A DNA stretch of 64,000 nt from Trichoplax sp. H2 (Eukaryota > Placozoa > Uniplacotomia > Trichoplacea): assembly GCA_003344405.1 (NCBI GenBank), contig NOWV01000090.1:1-64000 (forward strand). Reading direction: 5' to 3'. The notes beneath the pieces were generated by a model that worked only from the letters and a program-made list of their open reading frames with translations, had not been told where the DNA came from and made no database searches. A program made the position numbers and the translations under genes. Positions 1 to 14,257 of the stretch are shown in pieces; positions within the stretch are counted from its first letter, which is position 1; the number at the start of each line of letters is the position of its first letter.

Positions 1-3000
1 AACTATCTGACGGGCTTATATACCCTTCTACAGCAGCTAACATTCACGAGTCATCTTATAAAAATATTTAGGTGAGAACATCTGCTAACTAATTTTTCAC
101 AGTCGGACTACAATATGTCCATTCACTGAATCATTTCAGTACACATTACAGCACAGCATTAAATTTACTGTAACACATTTATAATTAGAGTAATTCCTAC
201 TGTAAGTAACTAGTTGTAATATATTATCACTATATTATATTAACCAAATTTAGATGGCTATTTCTTCACGGTAGTTCGTACCGTGATAATAATAAAATTA
301 AAAATTAGACTTCGTCACATTGGCAAATAGCATTGTCCGATAAAGTCTGTAAGTCAGAGTTTGTGCATATAGAGATGCCAGTTATAGATATTTGGCTTTA
401 TAATCGTGTGAAACTGAATATTAATTGCTACATCATCGGTAAAATGCCCTCCTCTCCCCTTTTTTAAGAATTATAATTATGTGCAATATTAGATGAAGAA
501 GCAACCAATTCAATAGATATCAATCATTATCACCATCGCAATATTTATCATTGTCAATAAATTAGACGCAATTCATCTTGCTTAACATGATCAATCTAAA
601 ATTCTGTCAGTCGTATCATATGAATGATATCGGTAGGTCATAATACCAAATTGCCATCATTAAAAAACTATCGTACATTCAATGTACTAAAATCCTAATT
701 TACTCTACAAAAAAATACTGGCTATTAATTTTATCTAAGCTACAAAAGTTGTAATTGAATTAGAAGTCAATTAAGATAACTTCTTGTTCGAAAAGGTACA
801 TCACCTAGCCATGGTGCTAAACTAATACACGTATAGATACACCTACACAATTAATAATATCTTCCCTATTATAATTATTAATCATCTAGGTTTATGGAAG
901 ATATTTGTGTTGATAGTGTTCGCTTAGATCTCATGATAAACAACAAATCTTACAGGCGTTGAAAAGAATTTATCTCTATAAATGCCCATCAATCTCTGAA
1001 AATATCTTTATCGTATTAGCCTAGAAATCGAATTGATAAATGCCATTTATAACAAGATCTTTGATACAAATCAAGATGATAATCAGCCCTTAATAAGAAA
1101 TAGAATAATATTCTAAAACAATCTTGCCCGTCATCCTCGAGCAGGTGCTACCAAGGATATATTATCATGAATACGATGATCTTACGTAAGCTTTCGATCT
1201 CTATTATAGTTGCTACTAATAAAGCATTAAAATAACAAGTCATATACTTAATTAAAATTTCGAAGATAAGGAAGCCATTAAACTTAGTAATTGCAGGATA
1301 TCTAGAGTAATCGTATTACATGATAAAATTTACAAATGAAAAAAATAAGAATCAAGCTAAATAAAGTATAAAATTAACAACCGACTTCTTGGGAAGAGGT
1401 TAATTTTGATGAAAGATAAGAGATGGATAATAGTAATTAAAATGTAATCGCGAAAAGCATAATAAAGGTACGACTGTGATTGCATCATCAGTAGGTTATA
1501 ATTAAGACTCTATAGTAAAACATTAATGATAACATCTGCTTTGATAATTAATAAAAGAGTTATGAAACATTATTTACTTTATCCAACTTTTATAAAAGTG
1601 AAACGTACATGAGTTGTTACTTATTTATTACGTTCATTATTTATAAAGCCTTTATAATCTTTAATTTGTGCTAATACTTATCATCATCTTCAAATTGACA
1701 ACAAAACGCAATTTAAAATTTGATTTAGATTAAAACATCTCCTGTGTGCTAATCAAAAATAAAAATGAATCTATATTTTTTTATAATTGCTGATAACGTA
1801 GGATATCTCTTACTGACTATCTAGTTAAAAAAGGGAGATATTCTATTGATAAAAATGCGATACGATATTTATTCTAAGGTTTAACAATAACAAAGTTAAG
1901 AAACAATCCTTTTTCTTTCAATATATATAAAAGGGGCCATTTCTTTGGATATCATTGACCATAGCAATATTTCTGCTACCATTTTAATTGAAACAAGAAC
2001 AGCAATAAATCAATAAAATAATACAAAGTCGATTAAATGAATCTATAATCGAAAATTAGCAAAATTCATGATAATAATATCAGTTATGTATTTATTATAG
2101 TAATATTAAATTAGGGAATCTTATAAGGTTAAAATAAGATTAAGTAGGGACCGAAGATTGAAACAAATTATATTTAATACCATTTCAATATTAAATTTTC
2201 ACTCTACCAGATTCAGAGCTGACAATAGTATAAACGATGCCCTAGGATATTTTCAAATTGAGTTATACTTACATTCTAGTTAATTAAATGTTTAAGTAAC
2301 GTTCAGCTTCTTTTTTATCAATGCCAATGCTTTTTTTAATAATTTGAATGTCTATCTATAATTAATTTAGCCTATAAAATTATAATAAATGAAAGATTTA
2401 ATGTATCTGTAGCAGCAACGGTAGAAAGTCGAAGTAAGTAAAACTCATATTATAGTCATTGAGAATGCAAATGGCAAAGGCTAGATGAATGAGGTTGAAT
2501 CAGCGAAAAAAATTGATATTAAATACGTCGAATTAGACGATAGAAACCAAAATATTGTAATAGAAGAGATTGTGCATCGACTATATTGTTGGTGATCTAG
2601 CTTTCAATTGAGTCTAAGTGAATGGTACACGCTTGATTTGTATAGTTATTACTGACGGAATGAGAAACTGCAAGCTGATTAAAGTAGATAATAATGTCTT
2701 AAAAATCTATAAACGAAATTTTTTTAATAGAAAATAGATCGGCATTTGCTAATCGTGTAATGTGTATGTTAGGATATGTGATGTTGATCACACAATTCAG
2801 TAGGATGATCATTTTAATGTCGTCATTTTCCTATTAACTTTAAATACAATTATTATGTGCAATCAATTCACGAATTTGTTGATAGATTAAAAAAAAAGTT
2901 ATAAAATGGAGATAATTACAATGATAATTTAATTACTTTGTTATTTTAGCGTTAATATCACTTATTGAAAATGTATCATCCATGGAGGATGCTGAGAAAG

Positions 3001-6000
3001 GATGATAAGCTGGGTGACTTTTAGCAATAATGTGTCGAATGAATCATCATCTAGGAGGTATGTAAAAGGAAATTATAGTTACTTATCAATAGGCAGTAAA
3101 AATAATATAGTCATGTCATGGAATATTATTTTTTCAATATGGAAAATTGATTATAAAGTACAATAACTTACGACAGGTGCATTAAAGTAGAGAAATAAAA
3201 AAATCGATTTAAATGCGTAATAACATCGTCAAACATAGTCAAGTTGCACAATATGTTAAGTTTACTAAAATATTATTTATTCATTAGTCTTGTGTTCTAA
3301 TTGGATAGTTAGGGAAAGGCGGAGGCAGATAATTGCAATAAAAACTTTAGCAACCCGTGATTGCGAAAGTTAAGATGTCATTTCCATTATGTTCTGTTGA
3401 ATTGTATAGGTGCATACTAGTAAAAATGATGACGTTGTAACGATAATATAACGTCGGCCTTAGCACAACTAGTAGAAATTTCTGGCAATCGAAATCGTCT
3501 GTAGCTTAAAATATTTATCTAAGAAAAATGATAGAAACCATATTACCAATGCAATACCGTAACCATTAAAAAAAATGAAAGCTAATACTCTGATAAGTGC
3601 ATTTATTTCGCTCGATTAAAGAGATAGTAGTAACGGCTAACATGCTTTAATTATGTCGCCACTTCTGATCATTTTTCCTTTTCGTAAAATATATTAAAAT
3701 ACGAAATCTATAGATGTGCATGTTGAGATCAATCGACATATACGTATATATATATATATATATTGTTCTATAGATAAAGTTTTAAAATCAGAATCGATAG
3801 ATTGACGTAATGGAAAGGCTATATCTTTTCATTTCTAGTAATGTTTCTAATTTTAAACTTTTATTTCGCTTTTGTTGATATTGTAAAATAGGAAATAACT
3901 AAGGCTAATTCAGTTCCTTCTGGCAGTATCTATTATTCTAAATTAATATTTTAATTATGTCATGATTCCATAAATTCCTAGTTGGTATTAAAATCAATAG
4001 GATAAATTGTCTTTTGACTAGACTTACACAAAGAATTAGATCCTATCAACGCACATCGACGATATTAAAGCGTATTATTATTTTACTCTTGAAGACTATT
4101 ATTATTACTGTCAACGAGCGATATCTTGATTACTGATTAAGCGAAACTGATTTAATTTAATATATAAAATTATTCATACCTCTATGATAGGAGCAATAAA
4201 TAATATGCCAACCAGTCAGTCAATCAATTCATTAAAAGAATTTTGAATAGTGGGTTAAGCTGAATTAAATTCAATAATATTACAATCAATAGCATGGATG
4301 TATTTTATTGGATGTTAGCAACTGTTCACATAATGGTTATCAAAGGCTGAACAATATCGTATATTGTGATGCTGACTACTTTATGTTTAATAGCAACCAA
4401 AATTAGTAAGATTGCCCTTTACTTGTAAGTCTATTAAAACTTTCTTTTCGATGTTTGCGCACACTATACTCTTCAAGATGATCATAATTTACTAGAGCAG
4501 TAGAGAAATTAATTTGAATTACCCTTTGTCAGTCGTATCAAAACCATTAATTTTCCTACACGGATATGATAATATGATAGGGGTAAGGAAGATGTTCTCA
4601 TAGAATTTCTATTTGTCAAGACAGCATTATGTTTCTGCAGTATCAAGTTTATAGTAATTCTTAATCTTTCCTTGTTGATCATTTGATCAATATATTTATC
4701 TTTTAATTTTTGCCTGTATTTCAAAGGCATAATTTTTCAATCGCCTATTTACTGAAATTATTTAAAATCCACAATTCAATAGATAATCTATAATAATATG
4801 ATGGTCAATCGCGGTATAAATGGGTCGCTATTAATTCATTCGATTGATAGAGACTACAGTTTTAATTCATTGATTTGTGTTGTTCTTTCTTATTAAATTT
4901 CTTAAGGATAACTTGATATTGATTCTCTCATTATGAATGATTGAAATGTTATTCATAGGCTTGATTGCCTATACAATTTAGCAGCAATAATAATAGGATG
5001 GCTCGAGAAGAAAAAAAATTGTAGAAAGAAGGAAGAAATAGATCAAGGAAAATAAACTGAACTGTAAATTATAAATAATATATTAAAATTCAATAACTCA
5101 AACTAGTGCTCCATTGAATCGATCTTGTTTCTCATCAAATCATTGATTGGTTAGTTCAATCAATTTTGTAATGGACGATGATATTAATCAAATGGGTTCA
5201 TTGTATACTGTCTTCGATTTGAGCTACTCTAATCTATTAAAATATTATCTATGCGATATGATGTTTTTTGCTTAGTATTATTGTCTTAAAAAAGATCTTA
5301 TCGACGTCAATTTCATGTTAAGAATACTATGATAATAGAGGGCGCATCTTTTATATGCTGACGGCAATCCAAACATCATCGATGCTATCCATTAATTTAA
5401 TCATGTTTTTTAGATTGGAACAAAATACTCTTCAGTCATAATCATTTTGAAGTAATGATGACAAAAGCAACTCATGCCCTCTTAGGGTACAATAGATTCT
5501 CCATTTTAGACAAGTTTCTAACTATTTTTTTAAATTCATCTATTGATCCATCTAGGATGGATTCAAATTATATTGTCTTCAATTCAACTGTTCTTCAAGA
5601 CGTAACTTATTGTCTAATTCTCCAAATCATTGGTTGCTTGGTGTCGCTCTTTTGACTTAATATTTGTATACCACATGGTTAAAGGTACAAAACAAGGACA
5701 AAAACTAAATTTAATCTCTCCACCCCTTTCCATCGTTACTATTTTCAATTGCGTTAATCATTTTATTGAATAGTGTCCTGTAACTTATGATAACTACTTT
5801 TCTCCAACCTACTAATACCGTCGGATAGGTATTGATTTAGTTATTTGAATTTCATTCCAAATTAGTTGAGCTCTTCCTTTACTTATAATATCCTATGACT
5901 GGATAATTTTCAAACATTTCCTACTTCTACTATCTCTCCTACAATTACTATATTGAACGATACGTAAGTAAAAAATTTTGCTATCATGTTTGTTATTTTT

Positions 6001-7875
6001 TTTAAGAATGATGTATTGGATTCTCATCTAATTTATTACTGCTTTAAAACGTGGCTGTTCAAGTCTATTTTATCCTTGATAATTATCTTGTTATTAAAAG
6101 CTAGGGCGATCAAGCTCATACTTAACTGAAGCCAAAACATAAAAACTTTTTTGTAGCATAGACCTCCTTGAGAGGCAACGTTCTTTCAATGACATTAGTT
6201 ATTCTAGTTCTGGTCTTTTACTTTAGGACCAATATCTTTTATTACAACTTTGATCATAATCGATAAAACAACCTTCTTCGGTTTAGTAGATATATTATAA
6301 AATTTGCTATCTATGTAATTGCTATCTCTTTTTGTTTCAAAAATTTCTAACACGGCAGTGTTAATAACAAGAATCTTTGGACACGACTATTTATGTCTAT
6401 TTCGTATGTTAGTTATTATTCTATCCTACTTGATAAATTCCCATATATTCTGTTATAATTTTGTCACGCCATGACTACTGTCATTAAAGTAAAATGATGA
6501 TGATGGGTGTTAGTGGTCATATTAATAACAAATTTGATGGGCATGAGAATAGTAATTATCTGGTATGGTATTCGTTGATGTAAAATAATTATCTAGTGAA
6601 ATGATGGAGAGTTACTATGTGTTAAAATATTACAATGATGGAATTTTTTTCATCGACTGATTTTACGAAAACTCATATCAAAATGAATTTGTCAAATAAT
6701 TTGTAAGATTGCTAGCTCGGGATAGACACTTTTTAATTGCATTTTGAAATAATTTTATGCAGTACCCCCAGTGTAAATAAGTTGCTTTAGACTCTGTCTA
6801 TAGCATGTGCTTACTAATATATCTGTTAGGCCGTAACATATCTGTCAATAACCAACAAATTTGCATCCAAGTCAAGAACTCAACGAAATTTGAATCATTC
6901 TTGCCAATATTAGAATCTGTCTAAAACTTTTAAAACTATGGCGTATCTACAGCAGTGGATTGATAGAGTTTAAGTTTTCGTGCTTATAGACAATTATTTC
7001 TATTGATAGAACTAAAAAAGGGTTTTAATGTTAACAAGTTCGTCTATTTCTAAACCTCTTAGTTAGACATCTATCAATATTATTTTCAGTTTAATTCCGA
7101 ATTCTTTGGTGTGAATTGTTGAATTATTACATGATTTTCATTAAGCTTATTCCTATTTATTAAGTCTACCGGCGTTTATTTCTAAATCCATTCCCTATGT
7201 GATTTTAAAATTACCTTCGGTAGTAGATACGGACAAAAAATGAAGCCATTGGTTAAATTGTTGTCGCCTAATTAAATATCCATCTAGACTATAGTACATA
7301 TATTATCCCGTGCAGGGCTATCCTAGAATACTTTGTAATGATCATTTAATGATATCGTAATACGGATATTTGTTGACTAGAACGATGAAATAGATATAAA
7401 AATTAGGACTAAACTAAAATCTTTTCTGTATAACTCCCTGATGGATTCAGTCTTATTATGAAGGAGATTAAAAGTCTAAATGGTCAGACTATGGCACTCC
7501 ATATTAAGAGACCTTAATTCCGAGGAAATCGCTATTTATCATAACCTCGGTTTTCACTTGGCGTATAACTTTAAATTTGTTATGAAGGAGAAAACTAAGT
7601 TGAAGACTGGTTGCATTTACATTTAAATTTTTTGCAATTGCGTTTCGTCCCATCACTCCTTGCCATCTTCGAGACAGCGGTATATAACTGCGGTGTATAG
7701 CTGCGGTGTATAACATCGTGATTCTTGATCCATATTCCTACTTAAGATTATGCATATAATTGTTCTTGTACTATTTTCACGATTCTTAAGTTTTTGATAA
7801 TATCTCCGTTCAGTACTGTAGTATAAACAATTATTTCAGATTAATATCGATATCGGTAATTTTTAGAAGCCAATC
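1..7875. other. AT-rich stretch without recognisable gene
   Basis: I see no exon series, RNA gene or mobile-element protein here. Open frames of 60-75 codons occur (for example 4509-4730 minus, 5455-5655 plus and 7504-7716 minus), but they have no recognisable domain and no consistent splice context, and such lengths arise by chance in DNA this AT-rich. A short TA dinucleotide run lies at about 3738-3763. Distal regulatory DNA cannot be excluded. Confidence 0.6.
3738..3763. repeat. (TA)n microsatellite
   Basis: A run of alternating T and A, interrupted once by CG near its left end, visible directly. It is a simple repeat with no gene nearby. Confidence 0.85.
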
Positions 7876-8214
7876 TATGATTGCTTATAAATCATTTTCC
7901 AAAATTCTCTTTGTCTTAATAATGGTTCTTGATATCCTCCATTTCTCATAGTGAAACTGTTAAAGGAAGGAAGGTAGACATTTTCCATATAAATTTGGAT
8001 AACAGAAATTGAAATAGATTTCCAATCATGCATTAAATTCTCATCTGATGTACAATCTTAAGCTTAAGCACAACAGCACTTCACTTCGTGTAATTAGAGG
8101 AATCGTTGATATTTTAAGGAGCTAGTACGCTTATGGTAGTTCTTAATTAAATTAGAGTTTAATCTAGTGCCAAAGTAAAAGGTACCCGGGTACAGCACCA
8201 CGATAAATTACAGA
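7876..8214 (+). repeat. Duplicated flank, copy 1 (left of gap at 8215)
   Basis: About 335 bp that recurs almost unchanged at 8371-8702 on the other side of a 20-N gap. Copy 1 carries a 5-bp extra repeat unit (CACTTCACTTCG versus CACTTCG). Near-identity, adjacency to a fixed-length gap and a single small indel suggest that two haplotypes of one locus were placed in tandem by the assembler. A true segmental duplication is the alternative. Confidence 0.85.
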
Positions 8215-8234
8215 NNNNNNNNNNNNNNNNNNNN
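8215..8234. other. Scaffold gap (20 N)
   Basis: Exactly 20 N. All four gaps in the window are this length, so it is a nominal gap size and not a measured one. Confidence 0.99.
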
Positions 8235-8370
8235 CGAGTCTTAGACGATAGATTACTCACGTTAAGGATCAAAACTTTATTCTAGAAGCTATTTTATTAA
8301 AATGTCCGATTGAACGCACAACTTACAATTAAATTATAATATTGATGATGCATTAATTAATGAATGTCAC
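8235..8370. mobile_element. Dispersed repeat, truncated by gap (copy A)
   Basis: The segment from 8235 to about 8315 recurs, with two or three mismatches, at about 23505-23583, again just right of a scaffold gap. Sequence after 8315 up to the duplicated flank is not shared with the second copy. A repeated sequence that begins at an assembly break and is followed by a copy of the pre-break flank is what one end of an inserted transposable element absent from the other haplotype would look like. No coding sequence or clear terminal repeat is visible, so the class is unknown. The AATAAAG on its complement is only a weak hint of a retroelement. Confidence 0.5.
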
Positions 8371-8702
8371 AATTGCTTATAAATCATTTTCCAAAATTCT
8401 CTTTGTCTTAATAATGGTTCTTGATATCCTCCATTTCTCATAGTGAAACTGTTAAAGGAAGGAAGGTAGACATTTTCCATATAAATTTGGATAACAGAAA
8501 TTGAAATAGATTTCCAATCATGCATTAAATTCTCATCTGATGTACAATCTTAAGCTTAAGCACAACAGCACTTCGTGTAATTAGAGGAATCGTTGATATT
8601 TTAAGGAGCTAGTACGCTTATGGTAGTTCTTAATTAAATTAGAGTTTAATCTAGTGCCAAAGTAAAAGGTACCCGGGTACAGCACCACGATAAATTACAG
8701 AG
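8371..8702 (+). repeat. Duplicated flank, copy 2 (right of gap at 8215)
   Basis: Second copy of 7876-8214, including the distinctive GGTACCCGGGTACAGCACC stretch near its right end. After 8702 the sequence continues into unique DNA, which copy 1 cannot do because it stops at the gap. It is probably the haplotype that carries the inserted repeat of 8235-8370. Confidence 0.85.
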
Positions 8703-11700
8703 TTTCTTAAAAGAAATTTATCGGCAAGTATAGAGAGACTCTGGCTCTGTCTACCATTTATGAAGGATTATTTTACATATTGGACTGGCATGAAAGGTAG
8801 AAAATAATCCAACAAAATCAAAAATTATCTACTTTATTTGATTTTACTTGAGACTAAGTCCTATATAAGTATGATCTAGTAAAAAACTTGAAATGGGGGC
8901 AATAAATCATCTAATTTCGTTGACAATCAAATTGTTTCATACGTTAATAAATTATGAAATATTATCTAAGATTTTTTCCCTCTAGATCATTAACTATTTG
9001 AAAAACAGAATAAATTCTATATTACTTTATTCAAGTTAGAGTAATATAAATCGCTTTTAATAAGCCGTGTTATTTAACTGCGATAGATTAAAAGACGGAG
9101 ACGTTATGACTCTGCCATATGGTTATATAACATATATATATATAACATAACATAACAAATATACTACATGATACCAACTTTCAGAATTTTTAAAAATTTT
9201 CTGTTAAAGAAATTGCTTCATATCCTAAAGCGTGATTTTAGGAATTGACTTAAATTTTAGTATTATGATAGTATTTGACCTTTCTTTATCTACTTTATTT
9301 AATAAATAATCCTATTCCTAAAAGCAGCTGCCTTGTTTTAGATTGAAGTTCTAATCTGGCTACAATTTTCTAACACCATAGAAATTGCTTTTGATTGGAG
9401 ATTTAATGTCCCTGACATTGTTATAAAATTTATTTCAATAGTCAGGCAGTAATACACTTTGTTTAACCATCTATAATGGCTAAATAGTGTCTAATTCACC
9501 ATGGGCAATATTCCCCCTCCTGTCGTGAAAAGTACACGAATTAATCGAGTCATCGTTGTGCTGAAAGAGTAACGTAGCCCATTTAGTTTGTTGAGTAAAA
9601 ATGAGATCAACTCTAAGGAAACACTATCCCATACTTACAGTTTGTTGAGTTATTCCTGTTTGTAATTAATATATCCTGATATTAAAGTCAGATAATCCAG
9701 TTTTTACCTCATAAAGAAAACTTTCTCATTTCGAATATATTAATTCCGCGATGGCTCTGAATGATGATGACTTATTTATGTTTAGTGTACTTGATATTGC
9801 ACCATAGTAACACTCCGATTGTAATCGCTGATAAAATCATTTCTGGCCCGCGCTCTTTGATACTAATTTGACAAGGAGAACAAGCCTGTTATTAATTTGC
9901 TAGTAATTTGTTGGTTATATCTTAATCCAAACTTTTACTGACAATTACCAATGGTATCATAGACAGAGCATGAATTAAAATGAAAGTTTATTCTAATTAA
10001 TAAGGTGACAACAAACGGAATTGAATTGATTTTATAATAGTACTTGATTGTGAAATATAGCAATTAGAATTGGTATTAGGGATATTGTAAGAACTGCGAT
10101 CGGATCCATGAAAATTGACTCAGCGTACCTCTATAACAGTATTTCACTATTTTTTGCTAATAATTATTTCAACAGCAACGAAGATGTCTATTGATAATTT
10201 ACTCTATCTTGGACATGAACACGAGAATTTCAATTTAATGATTGTTACTTATTTTCTAATAAGTCTAATATTCTAAATTTCAGTCAAATCATCAATACAT
10301 TCTAAAAGATAGACGATCAAATGAGAAGTCTTATACAAATTTTCTAATCTATCATCTTGTTGATATTAATAGCGAAATATCCAATTTGATGACAATGTCT
10401 ATCATAATAGTGAAAGGAAACTTCTAAATAGTCATGCCATGGCCATCCTTAATGGCGGTGACAGTCATAATATCTTCAAATTGGACATACTTATAGAATA
10501 TGCATCCTGATAGGTGCATATTCATTGATAGATGTCTGAAATAATTTATTTTCAAGTTCTCCTTTATGGCTTGCCTTCTGATATTTCTATCAGTTTACAG
10601 TACACCGAGACTGTATCTACGTTATTCTTCAACTAAATGAATTCAAGTCTAGAATGTCAAATCCGCAAGATGAATGACGATAGCGATTATAGTTTTTCTT
10701 TCTTTTCATTTTCATGTGCATAATCATGATTGTATGATATTTCTATTAGTTTACACTACGACTGTGTCTACATTATTCTTCTACTAAATGAATTCAAGTC
10801 CAGAACGCCAAATATGCATGATAAACAACGATATCGATTATTATTATTTTCTTTCTTTCCATTTATATGTGCATGATTATGATTGTATAGAATACTAGAC
10901 AGTTACTTATCACGGGGCTGACTAATGCGATTTTCGTAGAGTAATTAGAATTTATTTTAGCGAGTATCTTGTTAGAATCTAAGCACAGATTTGGCTTTCT
11001 TGATGATTCTATCCCTCTTCTCGTACGATTATAAGCTTATTTATTTAGCAACAGCTAGATTTTTTGATTTAGTGATGAATAAAAGTGTCATCTATGATAA
11101 TTAAGAACGACAGAATATTTTTCTATTTCAGTTTAATTTGATGGATATAATTAACGGAATCTTCGATCGCTATTTAAATTAGATTGTTTCAAGAATTAAC
11201 ACTATATTGACTTCCTTTCACCCTCAAGTATAAAATAACGACAAGGATATCTCATTTTGGCATCCTTACTTTACTCTTTGAACTATGAACATCATTTAAA
11301 GCTTCTATATAAAATTTTGGCTTGTTGTGAGCATTATAATTTTATGAGCATAACTGTCGAGTAGATTTAAATTGTACACAGTAATCATTTCCATTACTAA
11401 CGTAGACACGGTTTTGGTTTCATTAGATCTATTCCAGGGTGTAAGCAGTCTATTCCAATACAATCCAAATGATCAAGGAGTAGTTCATTCATTAATTATT
11501 GAAATAAATTTTAATTACAATTAGTTCAAATTGTGTTATTTATCAAGTAGGCTCTCAATGCTATCATGCTATCCGACAGGATATCGATCATTGTTGAACT
11601 TGGTATAAAGAATAGGATGGAGATATCAATTGCTTCCAATGTTGCTTTGCCTATCCATTTAACATTCTCACAGAATAATTATAACATAAATTAAAATAGC

Positions 11701-13567
11701 TATCGGCTAATATTTTCAATTGAACAAGTAAATTGAACCTTATAAAATTATTACGTATCAATTTTATCCCAATTCGTTGGAAAATTTTGCATATTTTTCA
11801 GTTATTTTATTCTCATGATATGATTAGAATAGAATCTTTATACAGCTACGAGATATCTAGATTGAATTTGACGTCTAAGTTTGCCCTTGAAGTCTATTGT
11901 GGCTATATCGCTATTTCCAATAATTAGAAAATTCATGACTGAATTATATCATTCTATGCTGCCCACACTGAATTTCTCTGAAATGCAGTCAGCGGCTAGG
12001 AAGGCACCCTACTGCATATCCTGCTACAATCTTATCGATTTTGCGATCATCAATCACATTTTTAAGGGGTAAAGATAAAACCTTGATGGAACAATGAGGT
12101 AGTAATTAATAGTCGCTGGCGAGATCGTAATGAATACTGATAATTTGAGAGATATTTATTTTTACAACATGATGGTATTCTACGTCAATACCAAGCTGGG
12201 AATTATCGATTCCGGAAAATAGATAAAGATTCAGCTTAAAAATTAAGATATTTCATTTACGGTAAATTGAAGTGTAGCCGCAAGCATTTCTATTGAGTAA
12301 TAATTTCCTATTTGACTTTATTCCTGACTTGAAATCTTGATATAATTTCTACTATGTCAACATTAATTGCATAGGACACAATAATAATGACTACCAGCAG
12401 ATGCAAGATAATATATAATTCAATTTTTTGCATATTTACAAATTGAAGAAAGGAGTATTCATTTCATCATCAATCTTTATGTGTCGTAATTTGATGTAAT
12501 AAGAAAGTTGAACTATCATTCTCGACCCTTATGTCCTTCCTTAAGAATGAGATAATGAATACTAAAATTAAAACTCAATTACGATACTGGTACATAATAT
12601 CTGAAATGGAAAGGACAACTTGATCAAGGAACACACTGAATCTATAGAAATCCATCGCTTTATTTGACATTCTAGCAAATGATCTGGATACCAGTTTTTA
12701 TTATATTGGAGATTTAACAGCTGTTAAATTAATTCCTAGTCTCGGTAAATTAATTAGCAATGAAGAATTTGCTAAATGATGTAGTTATATGTATATGTTA
12801 CTACTTGTGCAATTTAATATTTTACAGCTTAAACTTTGAGCTTGTTTTTATATCAATGTCACAAAACAGCTTTGCAACAAGATAAGGTAATGTACAATCA
12901 ATAAGTCAATGTACGATCAATAAGTCAATTCCTTGAACCACGTATCAAGGAATGATATCTGCACTATCAGAAACACTTTTGCTCTACTAGCAGACTACAC
13001 AAAGACTTAGACGCCTCGTATTTTACGTTAAACAGTAAGTTTGAGAATTCTGTTTATTACACGATATACTGCATTTATATAATATTCCTCAATCGTTCAT
13101 GAGTCATAGTTAATACAATTAACATTGGAATCATTTACTGAATTAGATTTTAATTTTAGCTACTGCTCCCTTAATGCAGACAACAGTATTTACGAGCACA
13201 GACATATAATGACTAATACAGAATAGTCAGATTACGATATGTCCTATCACGGAACATTTCCATGATAATTTACAATCTACCATAAGCAAATTACAATCAC
13301 AATGATTCGAACTGTAAGTAGATGATTTGCATTCCCTATTATAACTATTAATTTCAGTATGTGTATAAGTGTCTCTGTCATAAAAAGTCAATGCTATATT
13401 AAAACACAGTATATCCAAATTAGAAGTTAACAAAATAAGGATAGGCTAACAGAATTATCCTAACATAGATATTTCTACTCTAATACAGTATATAATACTG
13501 TCACAATCAAACAATATTTGACTTGTATTTTTAACCGCAATTTGATATTAGAATCATTTAGTACGTA
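8703..13567. other. AT-rich stretch without recognisable gene
   Basis: No supported exon. It contains a short TA-rich microsatellite at 9131-9155 and a tandem duplication at 10580-10890, both listed separately where informative. Overlapping open frames at 11733-12072 (64 and 63 codons) are not recognisable and overlap each other in different frames. Confidence 0.55.
10580..10890 (+). repeat. 156-bp tandem duplication
   Basis: Two diverged copies in direct orientation. Each starts with GATATTTCTAT and contains CTAAATGAATTCAAGTC and a TTTTCTTTCTT tract. The second copy starts at 10736, giving a 156-bp period. Differences scattered through the copies show that this is an old duplication, unlike the nearly identical flanks at the gaps. 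No coding potential is seen. Confidence 0.85.
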
Positions 13568-13708
13568 CAGTAGAAAATTTGAACATTTTTAAGATTAGCT
13601 AAACTATTCTAAATAGCTTTTTTAGCTTCCTTTAAACCTATATTTCATACAAATTCCATTTATTTAAACATTCATTTTTTGATGCAATATATATCTAATA
13701 TTACAGGT
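13568..13708 (+). repeat. Left flank of LTR insertion, filled allele
   Basis: About 140 bp repeated at 13901-14041 with roughly one mismatch. Here it runs into an LTR start at 13709. The last five bases, CAGGT (13704-13708), match the five bases after the LTR end at 14422-14426, as expected for a target-site duplication. Confidence 0.85.
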
Positions 13709-13880
13709 TGTAATGTAACTTAGTATCGTGATTGTAGCTGTTAGCCATGTGTAGTATAATGTACGGTAGATATTTATCCTAAGAGATATTTGGTAGCTGT
13801 AACTATAGACTGTAGTGGTAGAGACTCTATGCTAGAGTACAGATGACTATATACAGTAAGCTGTTGAGTTACTAATATGG
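13709..13880 (+). mobile_element. LTR retrotransposon, 5' end of LTR (truncated by gap)
   Basis: This sequence interrupts a locus that is found uninterrupted at 13901-14237. It begins with the canonical TG dinucleotide (TGTAATGTAAC) straight after CAGGT and runs into the scaffold gap at 13881. Together with 14258-14421 it forms the two outer ends of one LTR element or solo LTR. No gag-pol coding sequence is present, so the internal part is either missing from the assembly or was lost by LTR-LTR recombination. The superfamily cannot be told; a 5-bp target duplication fits Ty3, Ty1 and BEL types. Confidence 0.8.
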
Positions 13881-13900
13881 NNNNNNNNNNNNNNNNNNNN
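13881..13900. other. Scaffold gap (20 N)
   Basis: Twenty N between the LTR 5' fragment and the empty-site sequence. Confidence 0.99.
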
Positions 13901-14237
13901 ACAGTAGAAAATTTGAACATTTTTAAGATTAGCTTAACTATTCTAAATAGCTTTTTTAGCTTCCTTTAAACCTATATTTCATACAAATTCCATTTATTTA
14001 AACATTCATTTTTTGATGCAATATATATCTAATATTACAGGTATATAGGGATAGGATATAATTGTTTGATTTTTCAACCTTTATGGTGTACTGATTGCAA
14101 ACAATGCTATTTAATTGATTGTTTCTCCTATAAGTTTGATCATATTTATATTTTCTGACAAAGAAATAGATTAAAATTGATTATAATAATGCAGTTTTTA
14201 ACTGAGAGCTACATCTATAGTGTTGTAATTTTGATGA
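13901..14237 (+). other. Empty-site allele of the LTR insertion locus
   Basis: The left part (13901-14041) copies 13568-13708 and the right part copies 14422-14621. Here the two flanks are joined directly at a single CAGGT. This is the sequence of the locus before insertion, bracketed by two 20-N gaps. The simplest reading is that the other haplotype's contig was scaffolded into the gap inside the filled allele. Scattered single-base differences between copies fit allelic divergence. Confidence 0.8.
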
Positions 14238-14257
14238 NNNNNNNNNNNNNNNNNNNN
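14238..14257. other. Scaffold gap (20 N)
   Basis: Twenty N between the empty-site sequence and the LTR 3' fragment. Confidence 0.99.

Noticed and set aside
5455-5655. 66-codon plus-strand open frame
   Set aside because: No recognisable domain and no splice partner; the length is expected by chance in DNA of this base composition.
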